Shown here piece after piece: positions 42,193 to 52,120 of a DNA stretch of 64,000 nucleotides; positions within the stretch are counted from its first letter, which is position 1; each line of letters starts with the position of its first letter. The position numbers and the translations under genes were made by a program. Location of the stretch: positions 1 to 64,000 of the forward strand of contig CAJUOY010000004.1 of the NCBI GenBank assembly GCA_910588645.1, given 5' to 3'. The notes under the pieces were generated by a model. That model worked only from the letters and a program-made list of their open reading frames with translations. It did no database searches and was not told the DNA's origin. Origin of the DNA: an uncultured Christensenellaceae bacterium. GTDB lineage: Bacteria; Bacillota; Clostridia; Christensenellales; Borkfalkiaceae.

Positions 42193-44112
42193 ATGAAAAA
42201 GGTTATTTCTAAACCGCATTTTATATTAGCGGCAATCATCGTTTTACTGTTAACCGCGGCAGCAATCTTTTTCCCGTTTACGGGTAATTCGCTTACCGCA
42301 AACGCCTCCGACAATTCTTACGGAGGAGAATACTCTTTCTATTACGAAGAATTCAACGTAGACTATTCTATAAAATCCAACCGCGAAATAAGGATACGCG
42401 AAGAACTTACCGTACATTTCACCGGTTTGAGAAGCACGGGCTTTATGCGCGATATTCCCGTAAACGCGGGCGAGCTTGTAAGGAACATAAAAGTAAGCGA
42501 AATCAAAGACGGACAATCGGTCAGCGTCGATTATTCAGTGGAAGATTACAGCGATGTAAACAACACGGAATACATAACGGTTGACATAGGCGACCGTACA
42601 AACAAGACCAAGAAAATTCACACTTATATTTTGGAGTATACCTACTGTCTCACCAAGGCCCAGGAAGGAGAAAATAAATTAATCCTTAACGTTATAGGCC
42701 CTCAGGACAGAAAGGTTATTAGCGCCGACGTCAAGATAACCGTGCCTGAAGGATTTGTCAAGGGACAATACGGAGTGGGAAAAGTCGGTTCGGGAGATAT
42801 AGATATGCTCCCTGAAATTTCCGAAGAAAACGGACTTACGGTACTGAAAACCAAAGGCATAGAGCTTCTATACAACGAAGGCATTACCTTTGATCTTGAA
42901 TTCAAACCCGGTGCGCTTTCGACTTATACGGACTTTACTCCCTACATATTCATAATTGTGGCCGCAGTTATCTTACTTATACTCGTTGCGGTAAAGTTTC
43001 TGATGTTCAATAGGCGCAATCTTACGCCTGTCGTGAATTTCGAAGCGCCCGAAAAACTCGATCCGCTGATGATGGGCAAGCTTATAGACAATACGGTAGA
43101 TCAGGAAGACATATCCTCTATGATATTCTACTGGGCGGACAAGGGGTATCTTAAAATCAACCTTGACGATGAAAAGAATCCCGCTCTTATACGCATTGTT
43201 AAGGAACTCCCCGAAAACTCGCCCTCATATGAAAAGTTCCTCTTCAACGACCTTTTTGCGGGACGGGATCTGATCAATCCTAAAAACGTACCTAAAGATT
43301 TCTACAATACCGTAGCAAGCGTGAAAGCTGTAATAAACGGCAAAACCAAGGGACTCTATGAAAAGGCCAGTAAGATCGCGTCGATTATATTTGCCGCCTT
43401 GGCAGGAATAATATTGGCCGCTACTCCGTTCATTATAGGAATAACCCAAATAAATTTATCCTATATTCAATTTATGCAGATATCGGCGGTAATTTTAATT
43501 CCCGTAATCTACGCATTGAGTACGACGCTCAAAAATTATACCCACAAATATAAGATGAACAGTAAACTTATCTATATAGCGATACTGGCGGGATTGATAG
43601 TGATAATGTTCTTCGTTTACTGGCTCTTCACCCCGTCGGCAGTGGTCGGCACGATACCCAAAGTTCTGCTAACGCTGATTGCGGGGATAACGGCGGCGCT
43701 TGCCCCCACCCTGCTTACACGCACCGAAAAATATAACGCTCAACTGGGCGAAATACTTGGCTTTAAGAACTTTATCAGTCTTGCGGAAAAAGACAGACTG
43801 GAAAAGATGATCGAAACCGATCCACAGTTCTATTATCATATACTCCCCTATGCGCAGGTTTTGGGCGTTTCGGACGTATGGGAGGAAAAATTTGCAAGCA
43901 TTACAATGCCTCCTCCTTCCTACGTGGTTTACTCGGGAGCTTACCGCGTAATGGAATTCCATATGATAAACAGAATATTGAGAAACTCGGCCGCAAGTTA
44001 TGCATCCCATATGGCTCCGCCGAGAAACTCGTCATCGGGCGGAAGCGGACGCGGCGGCTTCGGCGGACACATCGGCGGCGGACACGGCGGCGGCGGTTCG
44101 AGAGGCAGATAA
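42193..44112 (+). CDS. DUF2207 membrane protein with Gly-rich tail
   Basis: A 639-residue protein from ATG 42193 (AAGGGA upstream). Signal/TM at about 8-28, an extracellular beta domain (about 40-255), a helix at about 262-285, a cytoplasmic segment, three to four helices at about 405-515, and a C-terminal tail of Gly, His, Arg and Ser (GGFGGHIGGGHGGGGSRGR). This is the DUF2207 architecture usually next to LemA. Function unknown; envelope-related by location. Confidence 0.88.
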   Translation: MKKVISKPHFILAAIIVLLLTAAAIFFPFTGNSLTANASDNSYGGEYSFYYEEFNVDYSIKSNREIRIREELTVHFTGLRSTGFMRDIPVNAGELVRNIKVSEIKDGQSVSVDYSVEDYSDVNNTEYITVDIGDRTNKTKKIHTYILEYTYCLTKAQEGENKLILNVIGPQDRKVISADVKITVPEGFVKGQYGVGKVGSGDIDMLPEISEENGLTVLKTKGIELLYNEGITFDLEFKPGALSTYTDFTPYIFIIVAAVILLILVAVKFLMFNRRNLTPVVNFEAPEKLDPLMMGKLIDNTVDQEDISSMIFYWADKGYLKINLDDEKNPALIRIVKELPENSPSYEKFLFNDLFAGRDLINPKNVPKDFYNTVASVKAVINGKTKGLYEKASKIASIIFAALAGIILAATPFIIGITQINLSYIQFMQISAVILIPVIYALSTTLKNYTHKYKMNSKLIYIAILAGLIVIMFFVYWLFTPSAVVGTIPKVLLTLIAGITAALAPTLLTRTEKYNAQLGEILGFKNFISLAEKDRLEKMIETDPQFYYHILPYAQVLGVSDVWEEKFASITMPPPSYVVYSGAYRVMEFHMINRILRNSAASYASHMAPPRNSSSGGSGRGGFGGHIGGGHGGGGSRGR

Positions 44113-44130
44113 CGGATTTTAAACAGAATA

Positions 44131-44175
44131 AAAGCGTGACTTGTTTTAATTTAAGTCACGCTTTATTTTATTTTT
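44131..44175 (+). terminator. Terminator of the LemA-DUF2207 unit
   Basis: AAAGCGTGACTT (44131-44142) pairs with AAGTCACGCTTT (44153-44164), followed by ATTTTATTTTT. It can also serve the convergent rplI gene. Confidence 0.88.
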
Positions 44176-44178
44176 AAA

Positions 44179-44622
44179 TTATTCGGCTTCTACGGAAACC
44201 TTTATCTTTGTGGAAATGCCTTCCATAAGTTTTAATTCGACGTCGTACAGACCTACGGTCTTTATGGGGGAGGGCAAAACAACCTTCTTTTTATCTATCT
44301 GATACCCGGCAGCTATAAGCGAATCCGAGATGTTTGCGCCAGTCACCGAGCCGAAAACCTTACCAGCCTGCCCCGCCTTTATCTTGACAGTAAACTGTTT
44401 GCCCGCTATTTCTTTGGCAAGCTCGCGCATTGCTTTGACTTCCTCCGCCTTGTGAAAGTCCGCGGCGGACTGCTTCATTTTGAGATCGTTGAGTTTAGCC
44501 GACGTTGCGACTTCCGCAAGGCCTTTTTTAATAAGAAAATTGCGCGCATAGCCCTCGTTTACGTCGATAACATCGCCTTTCTTGCCCTGACCTTTAACGT
44601 CCTGTAACAGTATAATTTTCAT
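44179..44622 (-). CDS. rplI: 50S ribosomal protein L9
   Basis: A 147-residue L9 with start MKIILLQDVKGQGKKGDVIDVNEG and the ARNFLIKKGLAEVAT motif; long connecting helix and C-domain with GKVFGSVTG. GGAGG lies just before ATG 44622; the frame runs further upstream without a usable start. Confidence 0.97.
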   Translation of the reverse strand: MKIILLQDVKGQGKKGDVIDVNEGYARNFLIKKGLAEVATSAKLNDLKMKQSAADFHKAEEVKAMRELAKEIAGKQFTVKIKAGQAGKVFGSVTGANISDSLIAAGYQIDKKKVVLPSPIKTVGLYDVELKLMEGISTKIKVSVEAE

Positions 44623-44730
44623 AACTTCCTCCTGTCGTCCGATTATATTGTAATAAAAATTTACGCGTTTGTCAAGAGCGGCGCATATTTTGAAGCGTTC
44701 GGAACAAAATAATATCGGAGGGTACAGATT

Positions 44731-44883
44731 ATGGAAAACGTAAATCACGATATCTCTTGCGACGTAGCAAAATGCAAATATAACCACGCAGGTTGCAACT
44801 GCACGCTCGACCACATCAAAGTCGGCTGCACTTGCAGCAATTCGGAATGCACTTGCTGCGAAAGCTATTCGGAAAAAGTTTAA
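44731..44883 (+). CDS. DUF1540 cysteine-rich microprotein
   Basis: A 50-residue protein behind CGGAGGG. It has nine Cys: ISCDVAKCKYN, then C-x-C, GCTC, and ECTCC near the end. The pattern I-x-C-D-V-x-x-C-x-Y-N with a Cys-rich tail is that of DUF1540, small proteins of Clostridia and Bacilli thought to bind metal. It lies divergently from rplI in the gap before a strong palindromic terminator. Function is unknown. Confidence 0.85.
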   Translation: MENVNHDISCDVAKCKYNHAGCNCTLDHIKVGCTCSNSECTCCESYSEKV

Positions 44884-44921
44884 TTTTTTAAACTATTTTC
44901 CAAAAGCCAAATCGTAAAAAG

Positions 44922-44951
44922 TCGCCCGTGATCGGATCCGATCACGGGCGA
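44922..44951. terminator. Perfect 30-bp palindrome, bidirectional terminator
   Basis: An uninterrupted palindrome (15-bp arms centred at GGATCC, 44922-44951), flanked by AAAAAG on the left and CTTTT on the right. It separates the DUF1540 gene from the convergent CvpA-like gene. Confidence 0.85.
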
Positions 44952-44957
44952 TTGCTT

Positions 44958-46052
44958 TTAACCTAACCATTGCACCACGGGCAATACCTGAGGTACGCCG
45001 AACAGTGTCATCAGATTGTCGTTGACGAAATACCCGGCGAACGAACCGCCCTTGAAATAGGACGAGAACGTCTCTATAAATCTGTATTTCTCCAAATCAG
45101 CCGTAAAAGGCTGCAATATATTTCCTATTACGAGGAGAATTCCGAGCGTTATCGCCACGGCGATTACAGAGCCCAATACTCCGTCGATAGAATAGAATAA
45201 CTTGCTGTCCCTTGCATAACATAAGAGTTTTGGAACGAAAGCATTTATTATAAGCACAACAACAAGCATTAAAATGAATATCACGGCGGTTATTATAATC
45301 TTCGCGATCAACTCGCTTATAGACTGCGCTTCCGCGCCCGCGAAAGAACTTATAAATTCGTTGACCTTGCCCGAAATAGAATCCTCTATTCCCTTGAAAG
45401 TCTGAACGTTGAAAGCAAGATTGTACGATGCAATCCCCGCAAACACAACAAGACCGAGCATTATAAACGTCCATAGAACGTTTGAAATTCCGCTGTGATA
45501 GCCGCATTTGAGCGCAAGCAACATCAGCGCAATATACATACAATCCATTAGATAGGGCTTAAACGCCGTGTAAGCTCCGCTCGTGTAAATGTCCTGCATA
45601 CTCTCTACTATGGCCAGCTGGGACACGTCGAGGGCTACGAGTATAAACGCGGAGATCATTCCCGTGATCACGGCGCACTTTACGCCGAGCGTAAATCCGC
45701 CGAAAATAACGTCGAAAAATCCGCTGGGGCCTTTTTTACGCTTGCCCTGCGCCATTTTCTTTTCCTTGGAGCGGCGGAATATGGCGCGGAACATTCCCGA
45801 AGTCAAACGGAAAATAATCAGGAACACCAATGCCAGAACGAGCGTTACAACTCCCGCTATAGCGAGGGTGCGTTCGTCCGTCACCATATTCTTTTTAAGA
45901 ATTGCGCCGATAGGCAGCGTCAACGCACAGGTAAGCAGATATTCCACTCCCCAGGACGACACCTTGGCGAAACCCTTTATCATGCCGACGATCATTCCGA
46001 GCAACGCCGAAAAAGCTATTGCGGAGATCACGGCTATGCCGATTACGTTCAT
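44958..46052 (-). CDS. CvpA-like polytopic membrane protein
   Basis: A 364-residue protein with at least seven hydrophobic helices. The first (VIGIAVISAIAFSALLGMIVGMIKG) and the pattern of helices resemble CvpA/colicin V production proteins, but the length is nearly twice normal. A basic loop (KKMAQGKRKKGPSG) lies near residue 105. The call is tentative; function unknown. It follows glnS by 11 bases. Confidence 0.5.
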   Translation of the reverse strand: MNVIGIAVISAIAFSALLGMIVGMIKGFAKVSSWGVEYLLTCALTLPIGAILKKNMVTDERTLAIAGVVTLVLALVFLIIFRLTSGMFRAIFRRSKEKKMAQGKRKKGPSGFFDVIFGGFTLGVKCAVITGMISAFILVALDVSQLAIVESMQDIYTSGAYTAFKPYLMDCMYIALMLLALKCGYHSGISNVLWTFIMLGLVVFAGIASYNLAFNVQTFKGIEDSISGKVNEFISSFAGAEAQSISELIAKIIITAVIFILMLVVVLIINAFVPKLLCYARDSKLFYSIDGVLGSVIAVAITLGILLVIGNILQPFTADLEKYRFIETFSSYFKGGSFAGYFVNDNLMTLFGVPQVLPVVQWLG

Positions 46053-46063
46053 TTAATTACCTC

Positions 46064-47710
46064 TTATTTATTAAAGCTGTCTTTTAGCGAAACTATTTCC
46101 GAAAGCACTAATCCGCCGTCGCAGCTCTTTTTATAGTATCCCGTACGGAGAATTTGGAAAGGCGTATCGTCGACGCATTCCAAGAGATATGGCTCTGCCT
46201 TGCCCGCGCTCCTACGCTCGCTTTCGGGATCGAGCCTTTCGGCGTAATCCTGATCGGGATATTCCTCGTCCTTTAAAAGCGGCTTATAATGTCTGAACTC
46301 CGCGTCCTTGCCGTACTCGCAGTCAACCCACTGTACGACTCCCTTGGCTTTCACGGTGCATTCAGCTTTGCTGCCGCTCTTCGATTCGGGGAAGTAGGTG
46401 CAGAATACTTCTTCCACCTCTCCGTCCGCGCCGAGTTTGACGTCGTCGCAACGGACTATATAGGCGCCTTTGAGACGAACAGTACCGCCCCTTTGCAATC
46501 TCTTGTATTTTGGCGGAGGATCAAGCGAAAAATCGTCCCTGTCGATATATACGCTGCCCGTGAACTTAACGGGGCGCACTCCGTCCTCGGGACGCAGAGG
46601 ATTTTTCTCGAAATCCAGCGTCTCTTCGCCGGCGTAATTTGTTATTGACAGTTTCAAAGGATTTAAAACGGCCATTGCGCGCTCAGCATTGGCATTCAGT
46701 TCGTCGCGTATACAACTGTCAAGTTGTGCCTGACTGACAACCGAATAAGCCTTTGCAACCCCCACGTCGGCGCAGAATTTTTTGAGCGCCTCGGGAGGAA
46801 CTCCCCTGTTTTTAAGTCCCATTATAGTAGGCATTCTGGGATCGTCCCAACCACTCACGAAGCCTTCGTCGACAAGCTTTTTAAGATAGCGTTTGGACAT
46901 AAGCATATTCGTAATATTAAGCCTTGCAAACTCTATCTGTCTGGGCCTGGGAGCGGGAAAACCCGCCTTTTCCACAAACCAATTGTAAAGCGGACGGTGA
47001 TTTTCAAATTCAAGCGAACAGAGCGAATGAGTGATCCCCTCTATTGCGTCCGATACGGGGTGGGCAAAATCGTACATAGGATAAATACACCACTTGTCCC
47101 CCGTCCTGTAATGAGGAACGTGCGCTATTCTGTAAATTATGGGATCGCGCATATTGACGTTAGGGGAAGCCATATCTATTTTCGCCCTCAAAGTCTTTGC
47201 GCCGTCGGGATATACTCCCTCTTTCATTTCGCGGAAGAGCTTTAAATTCTCCTCTACGCTCCTGCCGCGGTAGGGGGAAGGCTTACCCGCTTCCGTAAGC
47301 GTGCCGCGGGTTGCAGTAATTTCCTCCGCAGTAAGATCGCAGACGTAAGCGTTGCCGTCTAAAATATACTTTTCGGCAATTTCATACAACCTGTCGTAAT
47401 AGTCGGAAGCGAATACCAGTTTATCGTATTCGAAACCAAGCCATTTTATGGCGTCCACAATGGAATTTACGTACTCGTAATCCTCTTTGGCCGGATTGGT
47501 ATCGTCCATTCTGAGATTGAGCGTACCGTGATATTTATCCTTTACGCCGAAATTGATGCACATAGCCTTTACGTGGCCGATGTGCAGATACCCGTTGGGT
47601 TCGGGCGGGAAACGAACGTGAATTTCGTTACCTATACTCTCCAATTTACCCTGTTCGAGTTCTTCGTTTATGATCTGTTCTATAAAATTCGATGCCTCAG
47701 GAAGTTTCAT
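46064..47710 (-). CDS. glnS: Glutaminyl-tRNA synthetase
   Basis: A 548-residue class I aminoacyl-tRNA synthetase. HIGH motif in PPEPNGYLHIGHVKA and KMSKS-like LMSKRYLKKL. The first motif and the two beta-barrel anticodon domains at the C-terminus mark it as GlnRS rather than GluRS. Most Firmicutes instead form Gln-tRNA through GatCAB; a GlnRS suggests acquisition. Upstream lies fhs. Confidence 0.93.
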   Translation of the reverse strand: MKLPEASNFIEQIINEELEQGKLESIGNEIHVRFPPEPNGYLHIGHVKAMCINFGVKDKYHGTLNLRMDDTNPAKEDYEYVNSIVDAIKWLGFEYDKLVFASDYYDRLYEIAEKYILDGNAYVCDLTAEEITATRGTLTEAGKPSPYRGRSVEENLKLFREMKEGVYPDGAKTLRAKIDMASPNVNMRDPIIYRIAHVPHYRTGDKWCIYPMYDFAHPVSDAIEGITHSLCSLEFENHRPLYNWFVEKAGFPAPRPRQIEFARLNITNMLMSKRYLKKLVDEGFVSGWDDPRMPTIMGLKNRGVPPEALKKFCADVGVAKAYSVVSQAQLDSCIRDELNANAERAMAVLNPLKLSITNYAGEETLDFEKNPLRPEDGVRPVKFTGSVYIDRDDFSLDPPPKYKRLQRGGTVRLKGAYIVRCDDVKLGADGEVEEVFCTYFPESKSGSKAECTVKAKGVVQWVDCEYGKDAEFRHYKPLLKDEEYPDQDYAERLDPESERRSAGKAEPYLLECVDDTPFQILRTGYYKKSCDGGLVLSEIVSLKDSFNK

Positions 47711-47727
47711 ATGTTTTGCCTCATTTA

Positions 47728-49389
47728 TCAGGACAATCCCGTAATATTTCCTTTTTCGTCTATATCTATGTGTTCCGCGCTGGGCGTTTTGGAAAGTCCG
47801 GGCATAAGCATTATCTCGCCCGCAACCGCGACTATGAACCCTGCGCCGCCCTTGTAAATTATATCCCTTACCCTGATTTTGAAACCTGCGGGCCTTGCAA
47901 GCTTCTTTGCGTCGTCCGATAAGGAATACTGCGTCTTTGCTATGATTACGGGCAAGCCCTTTATACCCTTGCTCTCTATACCGGCTATCTTCGCAAGCGC
48001 TTCTTCGGTAAACTCCGCGCCGTCTCCGCCGTAAACTTTTTTGACAATGTCCTCTATCTTTTTGACGATACCGTCGTTAAGATTGTAGGAATAGCAAAGC
48101 TTTGAAGGCTTGTCGCACTCGGCGATAACGGCCTCGGCAAGCTCCTTACCGCCCTCTCCGCCCTTTAAGAACACGTCGGTAAACACTGCCTTTACGCCGG
48201 CCTTTTCACAGGCTTCCATAACCGTTTCGATTTCCGCGGGCGTATCCGTAAAGAACCTGTTCATAGCTACTATCGCGGGCTTTTTAAATACTCCCGTTAT
48301 ATTCTCTATATGCTTTATAAGATTGGGAAGCCCCGCCTTCAAAGCGGTAAGATTTTCTTCCGTCAGAGAAGTTTTATCCGCGCCGCCGTGAAGCTTTAAC
48401 GCGCGGACCGTTGCAACTATTACAACGCAGTCGGGCTGAATACCCGCTATTCTGCACTTGGTGTCCAAAAATTTCTCCGCTCCGAGATCGGCTCCGAAGC
48501 CCGCTTCCGTTACGGCATAATCGGCAAGAGTCATCGCCGTATGAGTTGCGCGCACAGAATTACAACCGTGAGCTATATTTGCAAACGGCCCCCCGTGAAC
48601 TATTGCGGGAGTGCCCTCGAGCGTCTGCACGAGGTTGGGCTTTATCGCGTCCTTCAACAACGTAGCCATAGCGCCGTCCGCCTTTATCTGACGGGCGCGG
48701 ACGTAATCGCCATTCTCGTCTATACCTACGACTATATCGCCTATCCGCTTTTTCAGATCCTTTAAATCGGCGGCCAGACAGAGTATAGCCATTACTTCGC
48801 TTGCGGCAGTTATTTCGAAACCTTCCGCCCTGTCGTAGCTTGCACAGCCCTTCATATTGCCCGCGGGATTATGTAAAGTGACATCCCGCAAAGCCCTGTC
48901 GTTCATATCCATACATCTGCGGAAATAAACTTCCTTTATTTTAAGGGCGTTGCCGCGCAAAATATGGTTGTCTATCATCGCGCACAATAAATTATTTGCC
49001 GCGGTTATCGCGTGCAGGTCGCCCGTGAAATGCAGATTTATGTCCGACATAGGCACAACCTGTGCATAGCCGCCGCCGGCCGCTCCGCCCTTAATTCCGA
49101 ATACGGGACCTAAGGAAGGTTCGCGCAGTGCAAGGCAAACTTTTTTACCGAGCGCGGACATACCGTCGGCAAGCCCTATCGAAACGGTGGTCTTGCCCTC
49201 GCCGCCCGCTGTGGGATTGATTGCGGTCACAAGTACGAGCTTGGACTTGGGGTTAACTTTTTCAAGATTGATCTTCGCCTTATACTTGCCGTAGAGTTCG
49301 AGATCGTCCTCGTTAAGTCCGAGTTTTTGCGCAATTTCGCGCACGTCTTTCATTTTACAGCTTTCCGCTATCTGAATATCCGAGAGCAT
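47728..49389 (-). CDS. fhs: Formate-tetrahydrofolate ligase
   Basis: A 553-residue enzyme that joins formate to tetrahydrofolate with ATP, feeding purine synthesis and one-carbon flow. The P-loop INPTAGGEGKTTVSIGLADG, REPSLGPVFGIKGGAAGGGYAQV, and FTGDLHAITAANNL are family signatures. Length is typical. The 18-base gap to glnS suggests one transcript. Confidence 0.97.
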   Translation of the reverse strand: MLSDIQIAESCKMKDVREIAQKLGLNEDDLELYGKYKAKINLEKVNPKSKLVLVTAINPTAGGEGKTTVSIGLADGMSALGKKVCLALREPSLGPVFGIKGGAAGGGYAQVVPMSDINLHFTGDLHAITAANNLLCAMIDNHILRGNALKIKEVYFRRCMDMNDRALRDVTLHNPAGNMKGCASYDRAEGFEITAASEVMAILCLAADLKDLKKRIGDIVVGIDENGDYVRARQIKADGAMATLLKDAIKPNLVQTLEGTPAIVHGGPFANIAHGCNSVRATHTAMTLADYAVTEAGFGADLGAEKFLDTKCRIAGIQPDCVVIVATVRALKLHGGADKTSLTEENLTALKAGLPNLIKHIENITGVFKKPAIVAMNRFFTDTPAEIETVMEACEKAGVKAVFTDVFLKGGEGGKELAEAVIAECDKPSKLCYSYNLNDGIVKKIEDIVKKVYGGDGAEFTEEALAKIAGIESKGIKGLPVIIAKTQYSLSDDAKKLARPAGFKIRVRDIIYKGGAGFIVAVAGEIMLMPGLSKTPSAEHIDIDEKGNITGLS

Positions 49390-49571
49390 AATTCACCTTA
49401 TAATATAAAGAATACTTTTTTATTATACCATATGAGCGGCGGTTTGCATATTGTTTGACCGCATTTTTTTTGAATTTTTAAAAAAAATCGGGCAAGTATT
49501 ACGGATAACTTGACTTGACAGGCAAATTTATTTAAAATTACTTTAAAAACAAACGGACACGGTGAATAATT

Positions 49572-50975
49572 ATGGCAGATAAAAAGAGAGCCGTTACTCA
49601 GGAAAAACTGGTAGCGCTTTGCAAAAACAGAGGGTTTATTTTCCCCGGAAGCGAAATTTACGGCGGACTTGCAAACACCTGGGACTTCGGTCCCTTGGGC
49701 GTTGAATTTAAAAATAACGTAAAAAAAGCCTGGTGGAAGAAATTCATTCAGGAGAGCGGTTTGAATACGGGACTCGACTGCGCTATACTTATGAACCCCC
49801 GCACATGGGTTGCCTCAGGACATCTCGGAGGATTTTCCGATCCGCTTATGGACTGCAAGAGCTGTAAGGCAAGGCACAGAGCAGACAATCTTATTGAAGA
49901 CTACTGCAAGAAGCACAACCTCGATATAAAGGTGGAAAGTATGGACAACGAACAGCTCGAAGCCTTTATAAGCCAAAAGAAGATAGTCTGCCCCGTCTGC
50001 GGAAAGAGCGATTTTACTTCCATAAGAAAGTTCAACCTTATGTTCAAAACATTTCAGGGCGTCACCGAGGACAGCGTAAACACCGTATACCTCCGCCCCG
50101 AAACCGCACAGGGTATATTCGTAAATTTCAAGAACGTACAGAGAGCTTCGAGAATGCGCGTACCATTCGGTATAGGTCAGATAGGCAAATCTTTCCGCAA
50201 CGAAATCACTCCCGGAAACTTTATATTCCGCGTGCGCGAATTCGAGCAGATGGAACTTGAATTTTTCTGTAAGCCAGGAACAGACCTCGAATGGTTCTCA
50301 TACTGGAAAGACTACTGCAAAAACTTCTTACTTTCGCTCGGCATCAAGGAAGAAAACTTAAAACTCAGAGACCATTCTCCCGAAGAGCTGTGCTTCTACT
50401 CCAAGGCGACGACAGACTTCGAGTATAACTTTGCTTTCGGCTGGGGCGAGCTGTGGGGCATTGCCGACAGAACGGATTACGACCTCAAACAGCACCAGAC
50501 GGAGAGCGGCGAAAATATGGAATACACCGATCCCGTCACGAACGAAAAATACGTGCCCTACGTCATAGAGCCCTCTCTCGGCGTAGAGAGATGCGTACTG
50601 GCTCTGCTTACGGACGCTTACGACGAGGAAGTTCTCGACGCAGAGAAGAACGACGTGAGAACGGTTATGCGTTTCCACCCCTTCCTTGCGCCCTATAAGG
50701 CGGCGGTTCTGCCCCTGCAAAAGGGACTTTCCGACAAGTCCGACGAAGTGTACAAAAAGCTCTGCAAAAAGTTTTCCGTTACGTACGACGTAACGGGCTC
50801 CATAGGAAAGCGCTATCGCAGACAGGACGAAATAGGTACTCCTTTCTGTATAACTATAGACTTCGATACCTTAAACGACGACACGGTAACCGTACGCAAC
50901 CGCGACACCATGGAACAGATTCGTCTTAAAATCGAAGAACTCGAAGTGTATATTGAAAAAAGCCTTGAATTTTAA
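49572..50975 (+). CDS. glyQS: Glycyl-tRNA synthetase (alpha2 type)
   Basis: A 467-residue class II synthetase of the single-chain dimeric type. Seen: FPGSEIYGGLANTWDFGPLGVEFKNN, motif 2 RNEITPGNFIFRVREFEQMELEFF and motif 3 GVERCVLALL. It charges tRNA-Gly. It ends before a strong bidirectional terminator. Confidence 0.96.
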   Translation: MADKKRAVTQEKLVALCKNRGFIFPGSEIYGGLANTWDFGPLGVEFKNNVKKAWWKKFIQESGLNTGLDCAILMNPRTWVASGHLGGFSDPLMDCKSCKARHRADNLIEDYCKKHNLDIKVESMDNEQLEAFISQKKIVCPVCGKSDFTSIRKFNLMFKTFQGVTEDSVNTVYLRPETAQGIFVNFKNVQRASRMRVPFGIGQIGKSFRNEITPGNFIFRVREFEQMELEFFCKPGTDLEWFSYWKDYCKNFLLSLGIKEENLKLRDHSPEELCFYSKATTDFEYNFAFGWGELWGIADRTDYDLKQHQTESGENMEYTDPVTNEKYVPYVIEPSLGVERCVLALLTDAYDEEVLDAEKNDVRTVMRFHPFLAPYKAAVLPLQKGLSDKSDEVYKKLCKKFSVTYDVTGSIGKRYRRQDEIGTPFCITIDFDTLNDDTVTVRNRDTMEQIRLKIEELEVYIEKSLEF

Positions 50976-50984
50976 CCAATACAA

Positions 50985-51026
50985 AAAGCGGGCGGCAAGT
51001 TGACTTGCCGCCCGCTTTATTTTATT
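50985..51026. terminator. Bidirectional terminator after glyQS
   Basis: A 16-bp perfect stem (50985-51000 with 51003-51018) with a 2-base centre, followed by ATTTTATTC. It serves both glyQS and the convergent membrane-protein gene. Confidence 0.9.
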
Positions 51027-52086
51027 CTTTCTTATCGTTGTTGCCGAAGATATATTTATCCGCGGCCGACATACCTATTTTCTTAGCCACGCCGATGAAA
51101 CGGCTTTTCAAAGTCTGCTTTTGAGGCTTTTCGGGTTCCTCCACACTACCCTCAAAGGGCAGATCTTTACAGGGATCGAACGTGACATAACCGCATTCCT
51201 CCGCATAAGCGAACACGTTTTTCAGCACGCCTTCAAGCAAAAGTTTATCCTCTTCAGGCGCGCGGTCCACAAGGCTTAAAAGCGCCGCAGGCTTTATTGA
51301 GTTTATGTATTTGGCTCCGAGCTGGGGTATAACATATTTATCGATAAGCACGCCTATATCGTCGAAATACTTGCTTGACACCTTCTTTACCGCGCCCTCG
51401 CGCACGTCGCCCGATACCGCCAAAACGTACCACTCGGAAACTACCTTTGAAAAGCGGCACTTTACTTTTACGGGGGAAAGAAGCCACCTGACAAGCTTTC
51501 CCATACCGCCGAATAACAGGGGCAGTATTTGGAATATGAGAGTAATTATCGACAGCACTACGATCAAAATATCAAGCGCGATATTCTGCGCAGATAGCTG
51601 GCCGCCTATACCCGAAAGCACTATAGCCGCAATGGATACCGCAAGTGCAATGAGTCTTACGCAAACCTTGAATACCTTTAAAGTTCGCTTATACCTTATC
51701 ATCTTTTTTGCGCCGACTTTTCCGCTTACACCGTACACGATAAGAAAGACCGCAAGCAACAGCGCGTAAACGCCAAGCATACTGTACATCACTATCTCTA
51801 TCTGAAAATCCAGTTTGCGAGTAAGTGAAGTGAAAAGAACGAACGCCGTATACAGCATCATAAAAACGGTGCTGACGGACAGGGTAAGAATATCCAGTCT
51901 TCTGGAAATTACGGCTCGGTTGGCGTATACGTTTTTAATGAAACATCTTATATCGTAAACGTCCTTTGCAAGAGTGAAACTTTCCTCCGCCGTTATGGTA
52001 TGTCTTACCTTTACAACTTCCTCTTCCTGCCTTTCCGTATTTTCAGAAGGATTGTCGGACTTGCCGTTTTCAGGTTTATTTTTCAT
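51022..52086 (-). CDS. Membrane protein, unknown
   Basis: A 354-residue protein with a charged N-terminal region, four hydrophobic helices (about 66-205), and a soluble Lys/Glu-rich C-terminal part. The C-terminal region contains YVTFDPCKDLPFEGSVEE. No family recognised. It lies 34 bases after the ABC-F gene on the same strand. Confidence 0.6.
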   Translation of the reverse strand: MKNKPENGKSDNPSENTERQEEEVVKVRHTITAEESFTLAKDVYDIRCFIKNVYANRAVISRRLDILTLSVSTVFMMLYTAFVLFTSLTRKLDFQIEIVMYSMLGVYALLLAVFLIVYGVSGKVGAKKMIRYKRTLKVFKVCVRLIALAVSIAAIVLSGIGGQLSAQNIALDILIVVLSIITLIFQILPLLFGGMGKLVRWLLSPVKVKCRFSKVVSEWYVLAVSGDVREGAVKKVSSKYFDDIGVLIDKYVIPQLGAKYINSIKPAALLSLVDRAPEEDKLLLEGVLKNVFAYAEECGYVTFDPCKDLPFEGSVEEPEKPQKQTLKSRFIGVAKKIGMSAADKYIFGNNDKKE

Positions 52087-52120
52087 AATCGAACCACCTC
52101 CGAATATGTTTTTTACAATT

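Noticed and set aside
44622..44814. N-terminal extension of ribosomal protein L9
   Set aside because: The canonical L9 start follows GGAGG at 44622; the upstream part overlaps the divergent DUF1540 gene.
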